Assembly (NCBI GenBank): GCA_946480695.1
Contig: CAMLKG010000028.1
Location: 1 to 62,314, forward strand
Direction of reading: 5' to 3'
From: an uncultured Cellvibrio sp.
Lineage (GTDB): Bacteria > Pseudomonadota > Gammaproteobacteria > Pseudomonadales > Cellvibrionaceae
Length of the DNA: 62,314 nucleotides
Both the position numbers and the translations under genes were made by a program. Every line of letters begins with the position of its first letter. Positions within the stretch are counted from its first letter, which is position 1. The notes under the pieces were generated by a model. That model saw only the letters and a list, made by a program, of their open reading frames with translations, was not told the DNA's origin and searched no databases. Positions 18,138-28,602 of this stretch are shown here, piece by piece.

Positions 18138-19466
18138 TTACAACTCTCCAGATGAATCCTGTGGGGCGGAAGCTTCATCCGCCCAAATCAATTGTTCGAA
18201 TGTTATGGATTCAGCACTGAGAATCCGTAATAAATCGCTTTTTGGTATACGTATTTGCAACAGGCTCGCACCATCGTCCCGGTAATCTTCGGCAACCACG
18301 GCTTGCTGGGCGTAAAGCATAGCGCGTAAGCGACCTTGTTTGGGGGTCAGGACCAACCGTCCGTTAATTATTTCTTTACCCAGTAACTCGGATATTGCCT
18401 CTTCCAATAAGTTGCAACCGGCACCGGTTTGCGCGGAAAGCCAAACCGCGAGGGGCTTTCCGGCGTCATCGCGATCGATATGCGGCTCGATATCCGCGAG
18501 CAGATCGACTTTATTGTAAACACGCAGTTGCGGCAATTCGGCCGCACCGATTTCCTCCAACACCAATTCCACCTGTTCAATATTGCGCAGGCGCTCTTCA
18601 GCTGCGGAATCTATCACATGCAAAAGTAAAGTCGAGTTACTGGCCTCTTCCAGGGTTGCGCGAAAAGCCTCGACCAATTTATGGGGCAGATGGCTAATAA
18701 ACCCTACTGTGTCTGCCAATACCACCGCACCAATGTCTGCAAGCTCTATGCGGCGCATTGTAGGATCAAGGGTCGCAAACAACTGGTTTTCAGCGTATAC
18801 ATCCGCACCGGTAATGCGATTAAACAGAGTGGATTTACCCGCATTGGTATAACCCACCAACGAAACTGTGGGGATAGCGGCGCGCTGGCGCGACCGACGC
18901 CCTTGCTCACGCTGGGATCGAACTTTTTCAAGGCGCTGCTCAATCATGGTGATGCGGTTGCGCAGTAACCGGCGGTCGGTTTCAAGCTGGGTTTCACCCG
19001 GGCCGCGCAAACCGATACCACCTTTTTGGCGCTCAAGGTGAGTCCATCCCCGGATGAGTCGAGTGGAAGTATGGCGCAACTGTGCCAGCTCAACTTGCAA
19101 TTTACCCTCGAATGTCCGGGCGCGCTGGGCAAAAATATCGAGGATCAAACCGGTACGATCCAATACACGACATTGCAATTCGCGCTCAAGATTGCGCTCC
19201 TGGCTTGGCGTAAGCGTGTGATTAAAAATCACCAGTTCAGCTTTATGTTCAGCAACCAATTGCCGCAGCTCTTCCAGCTTGCCGGTGCTGATAAGGAATT
19301 TAGCGGTGGGAACAATTCGCGAGCCAGTCAAGAAAGCAACGGGGTCACCTCCCGCTGATAGCACTAACTCTTCAAATTCGCGGGGATCTTCGGCATCTTG
19401 GCCATGAGACAAGTTCAGGTGAACCAGCACTGCCAGCTCACCTGATTCTGGGCGATCAAAAAACAA
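18138..19466 (-). CDS. hflX: GTPase HflX, ribosome-associated
   Basis: A 442-residue GTPase that binds the 50S subunit and splits stalled ribosomes, notably in stress. It has the HflX N-terminal domain (LVLSAGGDPVAF ... LISTGKLEEL), a coiled stretch around RRLLRNRITMIEQRL, the P-loop GYTNAGKST, a DTVGF switch and NKVD. It begins 36 bases after hfq and runs to hflK. The ending (EASAPQDSSGEL) is unremarkable. Confidence 0.96.
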   Translation of the reverse strand: MFFDRPESGELAVLVHLNLSHGQDAEDPREFEELVLSAGGDPVAFLTGSRIVPTAKFLISTGKLEELRQLVAEHKAELVIFNHTLTPSQERNLERELQCRVLDRTGLILDIFAQRARTFEGKLQVELAQLRHTSTRLIRGWTHLERQKGGIGLRGPGETQLETDRRLLRNRITMIEQRLEKVRSQREQGRRSRQRAAIPTVSLVGYTNAGKSTLFNRITGADVYAENQLFATLDPTMRRIELADIGAVVLADTVGFISHLPHKLVEAFRATLEEASNSTLLLHVIDSAAEERLRNIEQVELVLEEIGAAELPQLRVYNKVDLLADIEPHIDRDDAGKPLAVWLSAQTGAGCNLLEEAISELLGKEIINGRLVLTPKQGRLRAMLYAQQAVVAEDYRDDGASLLQIRIPKSDLLRILSAESITFEQLIWADEASAPQDSSGEL

Positions 19467-19502
19467 TTAGCGACCTCGAGGCTATATCAATAGCTTGATA
19501 GA

Positions 19503-19769
19503 TTACTCGGCTTGCTCGTCTTCTTCGCCTTCGATACCACCCGCTTCATTCAGCAGTGGCACACGTACTGCGCGGGATGGGACAACAGTAGAGATAGCAT
19601 GCTTGTAAACCATTTGGCTTACGGTGTTTTTCAGCAGCACAACAAACTGATCAAATGATTCAACCTGGCCCTGCAACTTGATGCCATTTACCAGGTAAAT
19701 GGACACAGGTACACGTTCTTTGCGCAGAACGTTCAGGTAAGGGTCTTGTAAACTATGCCCTTTTGACAT
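19503..19769 (-). CDS. hfq: RNA chaperone Hfq
   Basis: The 88-residue Sm-like protein assembles as a hexamer and pairs small RNAs with mRNA targets. The Sm1 motif ([21 protein letters not shown]) and Sm2 motif ([12 protein letters not shown]) are complete, and the acidic tail ([11 protein letters not shown]) is typical of the short Pseudomonas-like form. A GAGGAG ribosome site stands before the ATG. A gap of 125 bases to miaA may hold its own promoter. Confidence 0.98.
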   Translation of the reverse strand: MSKGHSLQDPYLNVLRKERVPVSIYLVNGIKLQGQVESFDQFVVLLKNTVSQMVYKHAISTVVPSRAVRVPLLNEAGGIEGEEDEQAE

Positions 19770-19894
19770 GTTTATTCTCCTCGGGACAATAAATAAAAAG
19801 AAAGCAAAAATTACCCACCCGAAACACCTAATACACCCGGTAAGGAGGGGGTGGAAGAATGCATGAAAATCTGACTAGGGTTCTCACGCCGGTA

Positions 19895-20899
19895 TTATAT
19901 GGCTCTCGGCCCTATAAAATTCAAGGCGCAACGCACAATTTCTTCCTTTGTAAGTGAAATTCCCTGTTCGGTCTCTGTGAATATCCAGTGTAGATCAGTA
20001 TTTGCGCTTGTCGACCATCCGCGCAGCCAGGTGAATTGGCGCTTGGCTAATTGGCGCGTGGCGATAATGCCGCGTTCTGTCATCTCGTCGTAATCCCACA
20101 GGCCATCAAAATAATCCCATACCTGGCGATAACCTACAGCGCGAATTGCCGGAAGATCTTTGTGCAAATCACCGCGACCATAAAGTTTGCGAACCTCCTC
20201 AATCAAACCATTCGCAAGCATTTTTTTAAAACGATGCGCAATACGTTCATGCAATACTGAGCGATCGCGTGGCGCTATTGCCAATTGGCAAAGTTGGAAG
20301 CGCTCATCAAATGCCCCTGCTCCTGTTTGCGCATGTTGCAATTCGCGTAGTTGCGTCATGGTTTTTCCGCTGACGCGATAAACTTCCAGTGCGCGACTTA
20401 ACCGCTGTGAATGATTGGGATGGATCCCTGCCGCGGTTTGTGGATCCACCTCTGTTAACTGTTGATGGACATAGGGCCAACCAAACTCTTCCGCTTCACG
20501 TTCAATTTGCGCGCGTATTTCAGCGTCCGCAGCGGGCATCTCCGCCAAGCCGTCCAATAGTGCGCGAAAATAAAGCATAGTTCCGCCAACCAGCAGTGGA
20601 ATTTTCCCGGCGTTGTGGATCGCGGCAATTTCACGTTCCGCATCCACCAGGAAATCCGCGACCGAATAAGGCTCGGATGGATCGCGAATATCGATCAGGC
20701 GATGGGGCGCGGCAGCCAATTCCGCTGCTGTGGGCTTGGCGGTGCCAATGTCCATTCCACGGTACACCAGAGTCGAATCCACACTGATAAGTTCAACAGG
20801 TAAATGTTGGCGCAATGAAATTGCCAACTCTGTTTTACCGGATGCCGTGGGACCCATCAAAAAAATGACAGGTTTCCTTTCAATATTTGCGATGGTCAT
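19895..20899 (-). CDS. miaA: tRNA dimethylallyltransferase
   Basis: A 334-residue enzyme that attaches a dimethylallyl group to A37 of tRNAs reading UNN codons. The P-loop [12 protein letters not shown], the [16 protein letters not shown] segment and the [10 protein letters not shown] motif are all present, as is the FTWLRGW segment near the C-terminus. Its start overlaps the mutL stop as TAATG, so translation is probably coupled. Confidence 0.97.
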   Translation of the reverse strand: MTIANIERKPVIFLMGPTASGKTELAISLRQHLPVELISVDSTLVYRGMDIGTAKPTAAELAAAPHRLIDIRDPSEPYSVADFLVDAEREIAAIHNAGKIPLLVGGTMLYFRALLDGLAEMPAADAEIRAQIEREAEEFGWPYVHQQLTEVDPQTAAGIHPNHSQRLSRALEVYRVSGKTMTQLRELQHAQTGAGAFDERFQLCQLAIAPRDRSVLHERIAHRFKKMLANGLIEEVRKLYGRGDLHKDLPAIRAVGYRQVWDYFDGLWDYDEMTERGIIATRQLAKRQFTWLRGWSTSANTDLHWIFTETEQGISLTKEEIVRCALNFIGPRAI

Positions 20900-22785
20900 T
20901 ACTGGCCGCGCATAAATAATTTGTCCAGGTCATCCAATGACTGCAACAACCAGGTAGGACGACCATGGTTACATTGGCCACTGCGTTCAGTTGCTTCCAT
21001 ATCGCGTAACAACGCATTCATTTCCGGAATGGTTAATTTGCGATTGGCGCGCACCGAGCCGTGGCAAGCCATGGTACCGAGGATTTCATTGATGTGATGC
21101 TGGATGCGTTCGCTGGTTCCGTGTTCGATTAAATCCGCAAGGACGTCGCGAACCAATTGTTCAACTTTGGCGCGATTTAAAATTACCGGAACCTGCCGGA
21201 TCAATAATGTTTCCGGCCCGGCGCGCTGCAACTCAAATCCCAGGCTGGTAAAAATCGCGTGAAAGTTTTCGGCGCAATCGGCTTCTTTTTCACTGACGGC
21301 AATGGATTCAGGCACCAGCAGCGGTTGCGTTTGGATGCCACCACAACTGAAGGATTCTTTCATACGTTCATAAGTTATACGCTCGTGGGCGGCATGCATA
21401 TCCACCAGGATTAAACCCTGTGCATTTTCCGCCAGGATGTAGATGCCTTTTAACTGCGCCAGCGCATAGCCCAGCGGTGGAATATCTTCACTGTGCGTTT
21501 CGGGTAGCGCATTGTTTTGTAAGGGGGATGAATGCAGGGCACCGTACACCGCCATCTGTTCACGCACAATATTTTCAGCAGGTGATGGTCGATAAGTATT
21601 TTGATACCCCGTCGCAACAGGTGCGCGAAATCCGATAGTTTCCTGGCCTCTGAATTCACCCGCCGCAATTCCTTGCAGGGTTTTTGGTGCAGCAAGCGCC
21701 AATGAATTCAGGCCGGATGTTTTATTTGGCCCAGGAATTTCTACCGATTCAAATGATTCGCGCCGCGCCAGCGTATCTTCCGGGCGAACGCGTGCGAGTG
21801 CATGATGCAGGCTCGAATAAATAAAATCGTGCACGCTGCGATTATCGCGAAAACGCACTTCGTGTTTGGTGGGGTGAACATTCACATCGACCGTGGCGGG
21901 ATCTAATTCGAGATACAACACAAACGCCGGATGGCGTCCGTGATATAGCACATCCTGATACGCCTGCCGCACAGCGTGACTCACCAGCTTGTCGCGAATC
22001 GCGCGGCCATTCACGTAAAAATGTTGCAAATCCGCCTGGCTGCGCGAAAAGGTTGGCTGGGCCACCCACCCCCACAAACGCAAACCATTGCGCTCGATAT
22101 CGATATGCACCGCATTTTCCATAAACGCAGGGCCGCAGACTTGCGCGACGCGACGCTCTTGTTCCAGTTGGGAATCGCCCGCGCGCCAGGAATAAATTGC
22201 ACGGTTGTTGTGACGTAAATTAAACGCGACATCAAAACGTGACAGCGCCAAACGTTTTACAACATCTTCCAGGTGGGTATATTCAGTTTTGTCGGTACGT
22301 AAAAACTTGCGGCGCGCCGGAGTGTTAAAAAATAAATCGCGCACCTCTACGGTGGTACCGCGCGGATGCGGCGCAGGTGAAATTTGTGTTTCCATATCGC
22401 GGCCTTCCGCGATGACCTGCCAGCCGGCACTGTCTTCCGTAGTGCTGCTGATTAGCGCGAGGCGGGCAACGGAACTGATACTTGCCAGCGCCTCACCGCG
22501 AAACCCTAAAGTGGCTACCGCTTCCAGATCATCCAATTCGTAAATTTTACTGGTGGCGTGGCGACTCAATGCGAGCGGCAAATCATCCTTGTCGATACCC
22601 CCACCATTATCACGCACGCGCATTAACTTGATTCCACCGTCCTCAACATCGATTTCCAAACGCGTGGCACCCGCGTCCAGCGAGTTTTCAAGCAGCTCCT
22701 TGATAACCGATGAGGGTCGTTCCACCACCTCGCCAGCAGCAATCTGGTTAGCAAGGCGGGGGCTGAGTAATTTAATTTTGCGCAT
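20899..22785 (-). CDS. mutL: DNA mismatch repair protein MutL, endonuclease-motif type
   Basis: A 628-residue protein with an N-terminal GHKL ATPase ([23 protein letters not shown]) and a C-terminal dimerisation domain. Near residue 460 it carries [12 protein letters not shown], which satisfies the nicking-endonuclease motif DQHA(X)2E(X)4E. MutL of species lacking MutH uses this motif to nick DNA, so methyl-directed repair of the E. coli kind is not expected. It is flanked by amiB (68 bases) and miaA (overlap), the conserved order. Confidence 0.97.
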   Translation of the reverse strand: MRKIKLLSPRLANQIAAGEVVERPSSVIKELLENSLDAGATRLEIDVEDGGIKLMRVRDNGGGIDKDDLPLALSRHATSKIYELDDLEAVATLGFRGEALASISSVARLALISSTTEDSAGWQVIAEGRDMETQISPAPHPRGTTVEVRDLFFNTPARRKFLRTDKTEYTHLEDVVKRLALSRFDVAFNLRHNNRAIYSWRAGDSQLEQERRVAQVCGPAFMENAVHIDIERNGLRLWGWVAQPTFSRSQADLQHFYVNGRAIRDKLVSHAVRQAYQDVLYHGRHPAFVLYLELDPATVDVNVHPTKHEVRFRDNRSVHDFIYSSLHHALARVRPEDTLARRESFESVEIPGPNKTSGLNSLALAAPKTLQGIAAGEFRGQETIGFRAPVATGYQNTYRPSPAENIVREQMAVYGALHSSPLQNNALPETHSEDIPPLGYALAQLKGIYILAENAQGLILVDMHAAHERITYERMKESFSCGGIQTQPLLVPESIAVSEKEADCAENFHAIFTSLGFELQRAGPETLLIRQVPVILNRAKVEQLVRDVLADLIEHGTSERIQHHINEILGTMACHGSVRANRKLTIPEMNALLRDMEATERSGQCNHGRPTWLLQSLDDLDKLFMRGQ

Positions 22786-22853
22786 GGGAGAATCGCATTA
22801 ACCTTTTTTAAAAACACATCGATCCGGATTGCGGAAAGCGACGAGATTGAGCA

Positions 22854-24542
22854 TCAAGAGGTAGGGATTTTAAGCGTTTGGCCAATTCTTACTGTGGAAT
22901 TTTTCATATTGTTATGACGCAACAATTGCGCAACAGACACCCCGTAACGCGATGCGATGCCGGATAACGTATCCCCGGCAATCACTTTATGGTGTCGCGG
23001 ATGGCTAGTCGCCGGTTTGGCGGTAGCGGATTTGGCGGCGACGGGTTTTGCCACAGGCAAAGTGGTCGGCGCAACCTGTGTGGTGGCAACGGGTGCGACG
23101 ACTGTTTTTTTATCGGCCGGAATTTTTAAAACCTGCCCGAGTTTTACCACCGTGGAGTTCATTTTGTTGTACCGCATCAACTCCTGGCCGGTCACGCCGT
23201 AACGCGCCGCAATGGCCGACAAACTATCGCCAGCGCCGACGGTATGTTGCCGCTCGAAATCCTTGGCGCCGCCGGACTGTAACAAGGCCGCCACGTAGGT
23301 TCCCGCCGGTGGATGCTGATAAAAATACTGGCGAATACCTTTAAATACCGAGTTGGCCATTTGCTTGCGATACGCGGGCGTGGCTAATTTGCGCGACTCC
23401 TCCGGATTGGAAATAAAACCCGTTTCCACCAGGATCGAGGGAACGTCAGGCGATTTCAACACCATAAAGCCCGCCTGCTCCACGTGGTGTTTGTGCAAAT
23501 GCGCAATACCTCCCAGGGAATTCAACACATGATGCCCCACCTGCAAACTTGAATTGAGGGTTGCGGTCATCGATAAATCCACCAATACCCCCGCGAGTAC
23601 CTGGTCTTTATCGTCAAGGCTGATATTGCCGACACCGCCGATCAAATCCGATTCATTTTCGCGCGCCGCCAAAAAGCGCGCAGTTTCAGACGTAGCCCCG
23701 GTGCGCGATAACGCAAATACCGATGCGCCACGCGCGCTGGCTTTGGTAAAGGCATCCGCATGGATGGAAACAAATAAATCCGCTTTCATATTACGCGCGA
23801 TGTCACGGCGTTTTTTCAGCGGGATAAAGTAATCGCCGGTGCGGGTTAATTTTCCGGTAAACCCCGGTTGGGCGTTGATCGCCGCGACCAGTTCCCTGGC
23901 AATGGCGAGGGTAACTTCTTTTTCGCGCAAGCGATTGGGGCCCATAGCCCCCGGATCTTCGCCGCCGTGCCCTGCGTCCACCGCAACGATAATAGTGCGC
24001 TTGCCTTGCGGGCCCACCGCAGATGTTTCGACAGCCCCCGGCGTTTTTGCCGGGGTTGGCGGATCGGTTGCGGGAGGTGCAGCCGTTACCGGCGCTTTTT
24101 CGGCAGCGTTTGTTGTGTTACCGGCAGCGGCAGGTTCGTCGTAAAGGTCAATGACCAAACGATCATGCATACCGCCGTGGGCTTTCAATAGAAAGCTGTT
24201 GGGGGCAATTTTCGCCTTTAAATCCAGCACCAGGCGCAAATCAGTTTTGTTTTGCACATAGCTGCGGATAGCTAATACCGGCGTATCGGCGAGCGGTAAT
24301 TTGGCAAGGCCGGCATTTAATTTACTGGCGGGGACATCCAGGATAATTCGGTCGGGGTTATGAGCGAGCGTGAGCTTGTGCTGAACCGGCGCATCCAGGT
24401 CAAGCACTATGCGGGTATGGTCGGGTGCACGCCAGACACGCACACCATTGACTGCCGCTGACTGGGCGACCTGGGCAAAAACCACAAGCCCGAGGAAAAG
24501 AAGTCCGCACAGGCGGCGGCTAAAAGTCATCGATAATTTCAA
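22854..24542 (-). CDS. amiB: N-acetylmuramoyl-L-alanine amidase with AMIN and two LysM domains
   Basis: A 562-residue periplasmic septal amidase that cuts stem peptides from glycan strands during cell separation. A signal peptide (cleaved near QVAQSAA) is followed by an AMIN domain (about 30-135), a Pro/Ala/Thr linker, and an Amidase_3 domain with zinc ligands in VDAGHGG, LREKEV and SIHADAF and the catalytic Glu in VETGFISNP. Two LysM repeats close the protein (HTVGAGDSLSAIAARYG and HKVIAGDTLSGIASRYG), joined by an Ala/Pro/Thr-rich linker. The two C-terminal LysM domains match AmiB/AmiC of Pseudomonas and relatives. Confidence 0.95.
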   Translation of the reverse strand: MKLSMTFSRRLCGLLFLGLVVFAQVAQSAAVNGVRVWRAPDHTRIVLDLDAPVQHKLTLAHNPDRIILDVPASKLNAGLAKLPLADTPVLAIRSYVQNKTDLRLVLDLKAKIAPNSFLLKAHGGMHDRLVIDLYDEPAAAGNTTNAAEKAPVTAAPPATDPPTPAKTPGAVETSAVGPQGKRTIIVAVDAGHGGEDPGAMGPNRLREKEVTLAIARELVAAINAQPGFTGKLTRTGDYFIPLKKRRDIARNMKADLFVSIHADAFTKASARGASVFALSRTGATSETARFLAARENESDLIGGVGNISLDDKDQVLAGVLVDLSMTATLNSSLQVGHHVLNSLGGIAHLHKHHVEQAGFMVLKSPDVPSILVETGFISNPEESRKLATPAYRKQMANSVFKGIRQYFYQHPPAGTYVAALLQSGGAKDFERQHTVGAGDSLSAIAARYGVTGQELMRYNKMNSTVVKLGQVLKIPADKKTVVAPVATTQVAPTTLPVAKPVAAKSATAKPATSHPRHHKVIAGDTLSGIASRYGVSVAQLLRHNNMKNSTVRIGQTLKIPTS

Positions 24543-24730
24543 AACCGGATTACTCTCTATCTGCTGGTTTCAACAGCTTTTTGTCGTTATGACGCAGCAC
24601 TGCCAGGGTTTAGCGGCTTTGTGACCGGTGCACTTTACCGCAAAAACCCGTTTTCACTCTAGCAAAATTGCCGATTTGATCACTGTTTATTCACCAACAT
24701 AAAGGTTTTAAATTTCCGCAGGGCGTTTAT

Positions 24731-26299
24731 TCAGTGCTTCATAAACTGGCTTACATCAACAACATGGGCGGCATGGGTCCGCATAAATTCAATAAAATCC
24801 GTTTCACCCATGGGCTTGGCGATGACATACCCCTGCGCCAGGTCACAACCGTCTTTTTTAAGCATTTGCAGGGTTTGGTCGTCCTCCACACCTTCAGCGA
24901 CGGTAACCAGGCCCAGCTCGCGTGCCATTACAATGGTGGAACGTACAATGCTGCGGTTGCGCGGGTTGCCGATCATATCGCCGACAAAGGTGCGGTCGAT
25001 TTTTAATTCGCGGATGGGGAACAGACTCAGGTAGGAAAGCGACGAATAACCTGTCCCGAAATCATCAACCGAGGCGTAGATTCCCAACTCGCTTAACTCC
25101 AGCAACACTTGTTTTACACGTTGCGGATCGCTAGCTACCGAGGTTTCGGTTAACTCCAGTTTGATATCGCCAGCCAGCCCCTGATAACGCGCCAGGGCCT
25201 TGCGGATAATGTCGGCGAGGCCGGTTTCAATTAAATCGTAAGCGGCAATGTTGACACTGATCGCACACGGCAAATTGCGCTCGCGCAGCAACACGGCAAC
25301 ACGCACCGCCTCACCGATCATTTGCACCGTAACCTGTTCGATCAGGCCGGAGTTTTCCAACAATGGAATGAACACGTTGGGCGGAATAAACCCCAAACGC
25401 GGATGCTGCCAGCGCACCAGGATTTCCGCCGAGGAAATTTTACCGGTGCGCAAATCCAGTTGCGGTTGGAACACCGGGAAAATACCCGGCACGTTGCCAT
25501 CGATAAACAGTGAAATGATATCCATATCCATGCGACTGGGCTCCATGGCAACTTCGTATGCCATCCAGCGACGGCGACGCGCGACACTCATCGCCATGGC
25601 AGTATCCGCGTGCCGCAATAATTTTCCGGCCGAGCGCCCGTGCTCAGGCCAATAGGAGGAACCACCGACAAGTTGTGAGTTCAGGCCCGGGTCTGTGCGG
25701 GCCAGGTCCGCCGCCAGGCGATCAAATAACGCCGGCGCATTGCACTTGTTGGTAAAAATAGCGAAGACGCCACGTCCCAGATAAGCCGCAAGCGACTCGG
25801 GTAATTTCATCAAATGTGCGGCAAATGCGCCCACCACCATTTCCGCGCGCGAAAAACCGAAAGTGCGCACAATTGCATCCAGGTCCACCAGCTTGATGAC
25901 CAGGATTTCCTTTTCCTGTTTCACCGGTTGTTGGTGCGAATGAAAATAATCATCCACTTGCTCGATAAAATATTGCAGCTTGGCGAGGCCGGTTTGCGAA
26001 TCAAAATTGGCGAGGTGCCTTAATTCCCGCTCGGCCATTTCCCGTTGCGCCAGTGCGTCGCGCAACTCGCGGGTGCGCAAGGCCACCGTGCGTTTCAAAC
26101 TCCAGGACCAGCTCGCACCTATAACTAAAACGGCGATGACGGCCGCAAGGCTGCCCCACAACATGGTCAGGAGGACATTATCCGTTGTGGCGGCTTCAAG
26201 GGCCCGGCCGCCCGGGCTGAAAAAAACCACCCCCAACAACAAAAGGCCGCGCGCCTGGCTTGCACGCAGCCCCGGGTAGAAACACAATTGGTTGTGCAT
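24731..26299 (-). CDS. Membrane GGDEF-EAL protein, likely c-di-GMP phosphodiesterase
   Basis: A 522-residue protein with a membrane segment near residues 44-66, a short coiled region, a degenerate GGDEF domain and a C-terminal EAL domain. The cyclase signature is missing (residues 174-180 read LGRGVFA), so it should not make c-di-GMP. The EAL domain keeps the metal and substrate residues: E292 in AEILVRW (EIL variant of EAL), VNIAA, LELTET, DDFGTGYSS, LKIDRTF, EGVE and QGY. It should therefore hydrolyse c-di-GMP. It lies between amiB and tsaE, which are adjacent in E. coli, so it is an insertion into a conserved gene block. Confidence 0.9.
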   Translation of the reverse strand: MHNQLCFYPGLRASQARGLLLLGVVFFSPGGRALEAATTDNVLLTMLWGSLAAVIAVLVIGASWSWSLKRTVALRTRELRDALAQREMAERELRHLANFDSQTGLAKLQYFIEQVDDYFHSHQQPVKQEKEILVIKLVDLDAIVRTFGFSRAEMVVGAFAAHLMKLPESLAAYLGRGVFAIFTNKCNAPALFDRLAADLARTDPGLNSQLVGGSSYWPEHGRSAGKLLRHADTAMAMSVARRRRWMAYEVAMEPSRMDMDIISLFIDGNVPGIFPVFQPQLDLRTGKISSAEILVRWQHPRLGFIPPNVFIPLLENSGLIEQVTVQMIGEAVRVAVLLRERNLPCAISVNIAAYDLIETGLADIIRKALARYQGLAGDIKLELTETSVASDPQRVKQVLLELSELGIYASVDDFGTGYSSLSYLSLFPIRELKIDRTFVGDMIGNPRNRSIVRSTIVMARELGLVTVAEGVEDDQTLQMLKKDGCDLAQGYVIAKPMGETDFIEFMRTHAAHVVDVSQFMKH

Positions 26300-26481
26300 G
26301 AATCTTCCTCACCACACTAACGGCTGGTCAATCACTCCGAAGGGTTGTTTTTTAGGGTGAGTAAAAACCAGGACATGACGACATAACAAAAAAGCGATAA
26401 CCCCAAGCCTAGGTCAGGTTCAGGATTTTGACCATCTGCGCACAATTCAGAATTAACAATCTTTATTAAATTTTTTGCAGA

Positions 26482-26928
26482 TTAAATTGCCAGCGGCAGG
26501 CGACTCTGTAAATGGATAAGGCGACCGACCGGAACTACCGTTATATTCAAACGAACATCCGCTTCCGGCAATAGCCCCAGGCCCCGTTCCGGCCATTCGA
26601 TAAGGCAAATATTCGGCGCGGAAAAGTAATCACGAATTCCCATGTATTCCAGTTCCTCCGCGTCGCCCAGGCGATAGAGGTCGAAGTGATAGACGGTGCG
26701 CTCCGCGAATTCGTAGGGTTCCACCAAAGTGTAGGTGGGACTTTTCACCGCGCCGGCATGGCCAAATGCACGCAGGATGCCACGGCTCAGCGTGGTCTTG
26801 CCCGCCCCCAAATCCCCCTGCAAATAAACAGATACCGCCCCTTCGCAGGTGGCCAGCGCGCGCCCTAGATGTTCGCCAAAGGCAACCATCCGGACATCAT
26901 CATCAAGCTGGAATTCACGGTTGATCAT
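26482..26928 (-). CDS. tsaE: tRNA t6A biosynthesis ATPase TsaE
   Basis: An ATPase that works with TsaB and TsaD to make threonylcarbamoyl-adenosine at tRNA position 37. The P-loop is DLGAGKTTLSRG and further family segments are SPTYTLVEPYE, VYHFDLYRL and LIEWPERG. The ATG at 26928 (MINREFQLDDD) gives 148 residues, close to the family norm. A GTG at 26955 inside the upstream gene would add nine residues. The gap to nnrD is 13 bases, the order seen in E. coli (yjeF-yjeE). Confidence 0.94.
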   Translation of the reverse strand: MINREFQLDDDVRMVAFGEHLGRALATCEGAVSVYLQGDLGAGKTTLSRGILRAFGHAGAVKSPTYTLVEPYEFAERTVYHFDLYRLGDAEELEYMGIRDYFSAPNICLIEWPERGLGLLPEADVRLNITVVPVGRLIHLQSRLPLAI

Positions 26929-26941
26929 GCTTCGCCCCGGT

Positions 26942-28429
26942 TCATAACAACTCACCCAAATAGGGGATCAAGTCAGTCGCTAACAAACTGCGCTGGCCAT
27001 GCTCACCGGCGGCGAGATCGGCAGCGCAGGCATGGATAACGGCGCCGAGCCGCGCGGCATCGACTATGGGCAATCCCTGGGCAACCAACCCGCCAAGGAT
27101 GCCGCACAGCACATCACCCATACCCCCTGTGGCCATGCCGGGGTTGCCATCGGTAACTATCCCGACTGGTCCCTGGGCGGAAGCGATCAGGCTACCGGCG
27201 CCTTTGAGGATAACACTGGCGTTGTATTTTGCCTGGATGGCGCGTACGGCGGCAAAACGGTCCGCCTGGACCTCTGCCGTGGTTTGGCCGAGCAGCCGGG
27301 CGGCTTCCGCCGGGTGCGGAGTGAGCAGCCAATTGTCGCGCCTGACACTGGCAGGCACTACTCGCCCGGCCGCAAGGATATTAAGCGCATCCGCATCCAG
27401 CACGAGCGGCAAACCGGTTTTGACGGCTTGTTGCAACATTTGTTCAGACCAGGGCGAGCGGCCCAAACCCGGCCCTACGATCAACACCGTCGGGCGCGCC
27501 AACAGTGGCTCCAATTCCTGCCCCGATACCACGCCGCACGCCATAATTTCAGGGCGGCGCGCCAGGATGGCGGGAATATGTTCCGGGCGGGTTGCAACAC
27601 TGACCAAACCGGCACCAGTACGCGCCGCCGCTTCGGCGGCCATCAGGGCGGCCCCCCCGAAACCAGTATCGCCCCCGATCACCATAACGTGGCCGAAGTC
27701 GCCCTTATGCGCGTCCGCCGCGCGCGGCGCCAACAATGGCAAGAGCTCGTTCAAATGCAGTCGTTCCGCGGTCGGCTTAACCCCGGCGTATGCTGTGTCG
27801 GGTACATCCAGGTTAGCAAGCACCAACTCACCACAGACTGCCGGGCCGCGCCCGGTGAGCAATCCCTGTTTGATGCCGATAAATGTCAGGGTGACCAAGG
27901 CATTTACCACCGGACCGGCTACCGCGCCGGTATCTGCCTGCAAACCGGAGGGGATATCCAGCGCAACCACCGGTAAACCACTGCTATTGATCTGTTCAAT
28001 GACACCGCCGTATGGCTCGCGTACCGCTCCGCGCAAACCGATTCCCAACAGGGCATCCACAATGATCCCCTGCACCGGAGCTGCCCCCGGAGTGACTACC
28101 TTAACCCCCTCCTGTCTAGCGAATTCATAGGCAACACGTGCCTCGCCGGTTAATTGATCGGGCGCTACCAGCGCGATGACCTGCACCGGGTATAGCCGTT
28201 GGGCCAGCAATCCCGCCAATACATAGCCATCACCGCCGTTATTCCCACCCCCGGTGTAAATACTGATCAAGCCGGCATCAGCGAAACGCTCCGTTATTAG
28301 CTCAAAGGCCGCACGGCCGGCACGCTTCATTAATTGGATAGCAGGAATACCCGACGCGATGGCGGCGGCATCCACTAAATAGGCTTCCGCAGCGGTATAT
28401 AAAGAGGGGGAATTGGCAGTAATTTTCAT
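26942..28429 (-). CDS. nnrD: Bifunctional NAD(P)H-hydrate epimerase / ADP-dependent dehydratase
   Basis: A 495-residue fusion that repairs hydrated NAD(P)H. The N-terminal YjeF_N domain (to about residue 215) epimerises the hydrate (GGGNNGGDGYVLAGLL), and the C-terminal kinase-like domain dehydrates it using ADP (HKGDFGHVMVIGG, GNPGMATGGMGDVL). Both halves look complete. It heads the minus-strand block and is divergent from the DUF1631 gene, with about 170 bases between the two starts. In E. coli this gene lies between queG and tsaE; here queG is 3 kb away on the other strand. Confidence 0.95.
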   Translation of the reverse strand: MKITANSPSLYTAAEAYLVDAAAIASGIPAIQLMKRAGRAAFELITERFADAGLISIYTGGGNNGGDGYVLAGLLAQRLYPVQVIALVAPDQLTGEARVAYEFARQEGVKVVTPGAAPVQGIIVDALLGIGLRGAVREPYGGVIEQINSSGLPVVALDIPSGLQADTGAVAGPVVNALVTLTFIGIKQGLLTGRGPAVCGELVLANLDVPDTAYAGVKPTAERLHLNELLPLLAPRAADAHKGDFGHVMVIGGDTGFGGAALMAAEAAARTGAGLVSVATRPEHIPAILARRPEIMACGVVSGQELEPLLARPTVLIVGPGLGRSPWSEQMLQQAVKTGLPLVLDADALNILAAGRVVPASVRRDNWLLTPHPAEAARLLGQTTAEVQADRFAAVRAIQAKYNASVILKGAGSLIASAQGPVGIVTDGNPGMATGGMGDVLCGILGGLVAQGLPIVDAARLGAVIHACAADLAAGEHGQRSLLATDLIPYLGELL

Positions 28430-28602
28430 GTCAAGGGTATCCCGGGGGCTAATAGCGGCAAACGGGGCGGATTATACGCAACTTGCCGGCACAGGCGCAG
28501 GAAACTGTTTGCAACAAGCCGTCGCATCCAGTGGTCTTAAGCAAAAGTCCGCCATGCCGGGTGCATACTTGGCTATATTCAGGAAAATCGATTTTGGTAA
28601 TT

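Noticed and set aside
26999..28130. Long plus-strand reading frames opposite nnrD
   Set aside because: They are GC-rich shadows of the well-supported nnrD gene, with low-complexity composition and no family resemblance.
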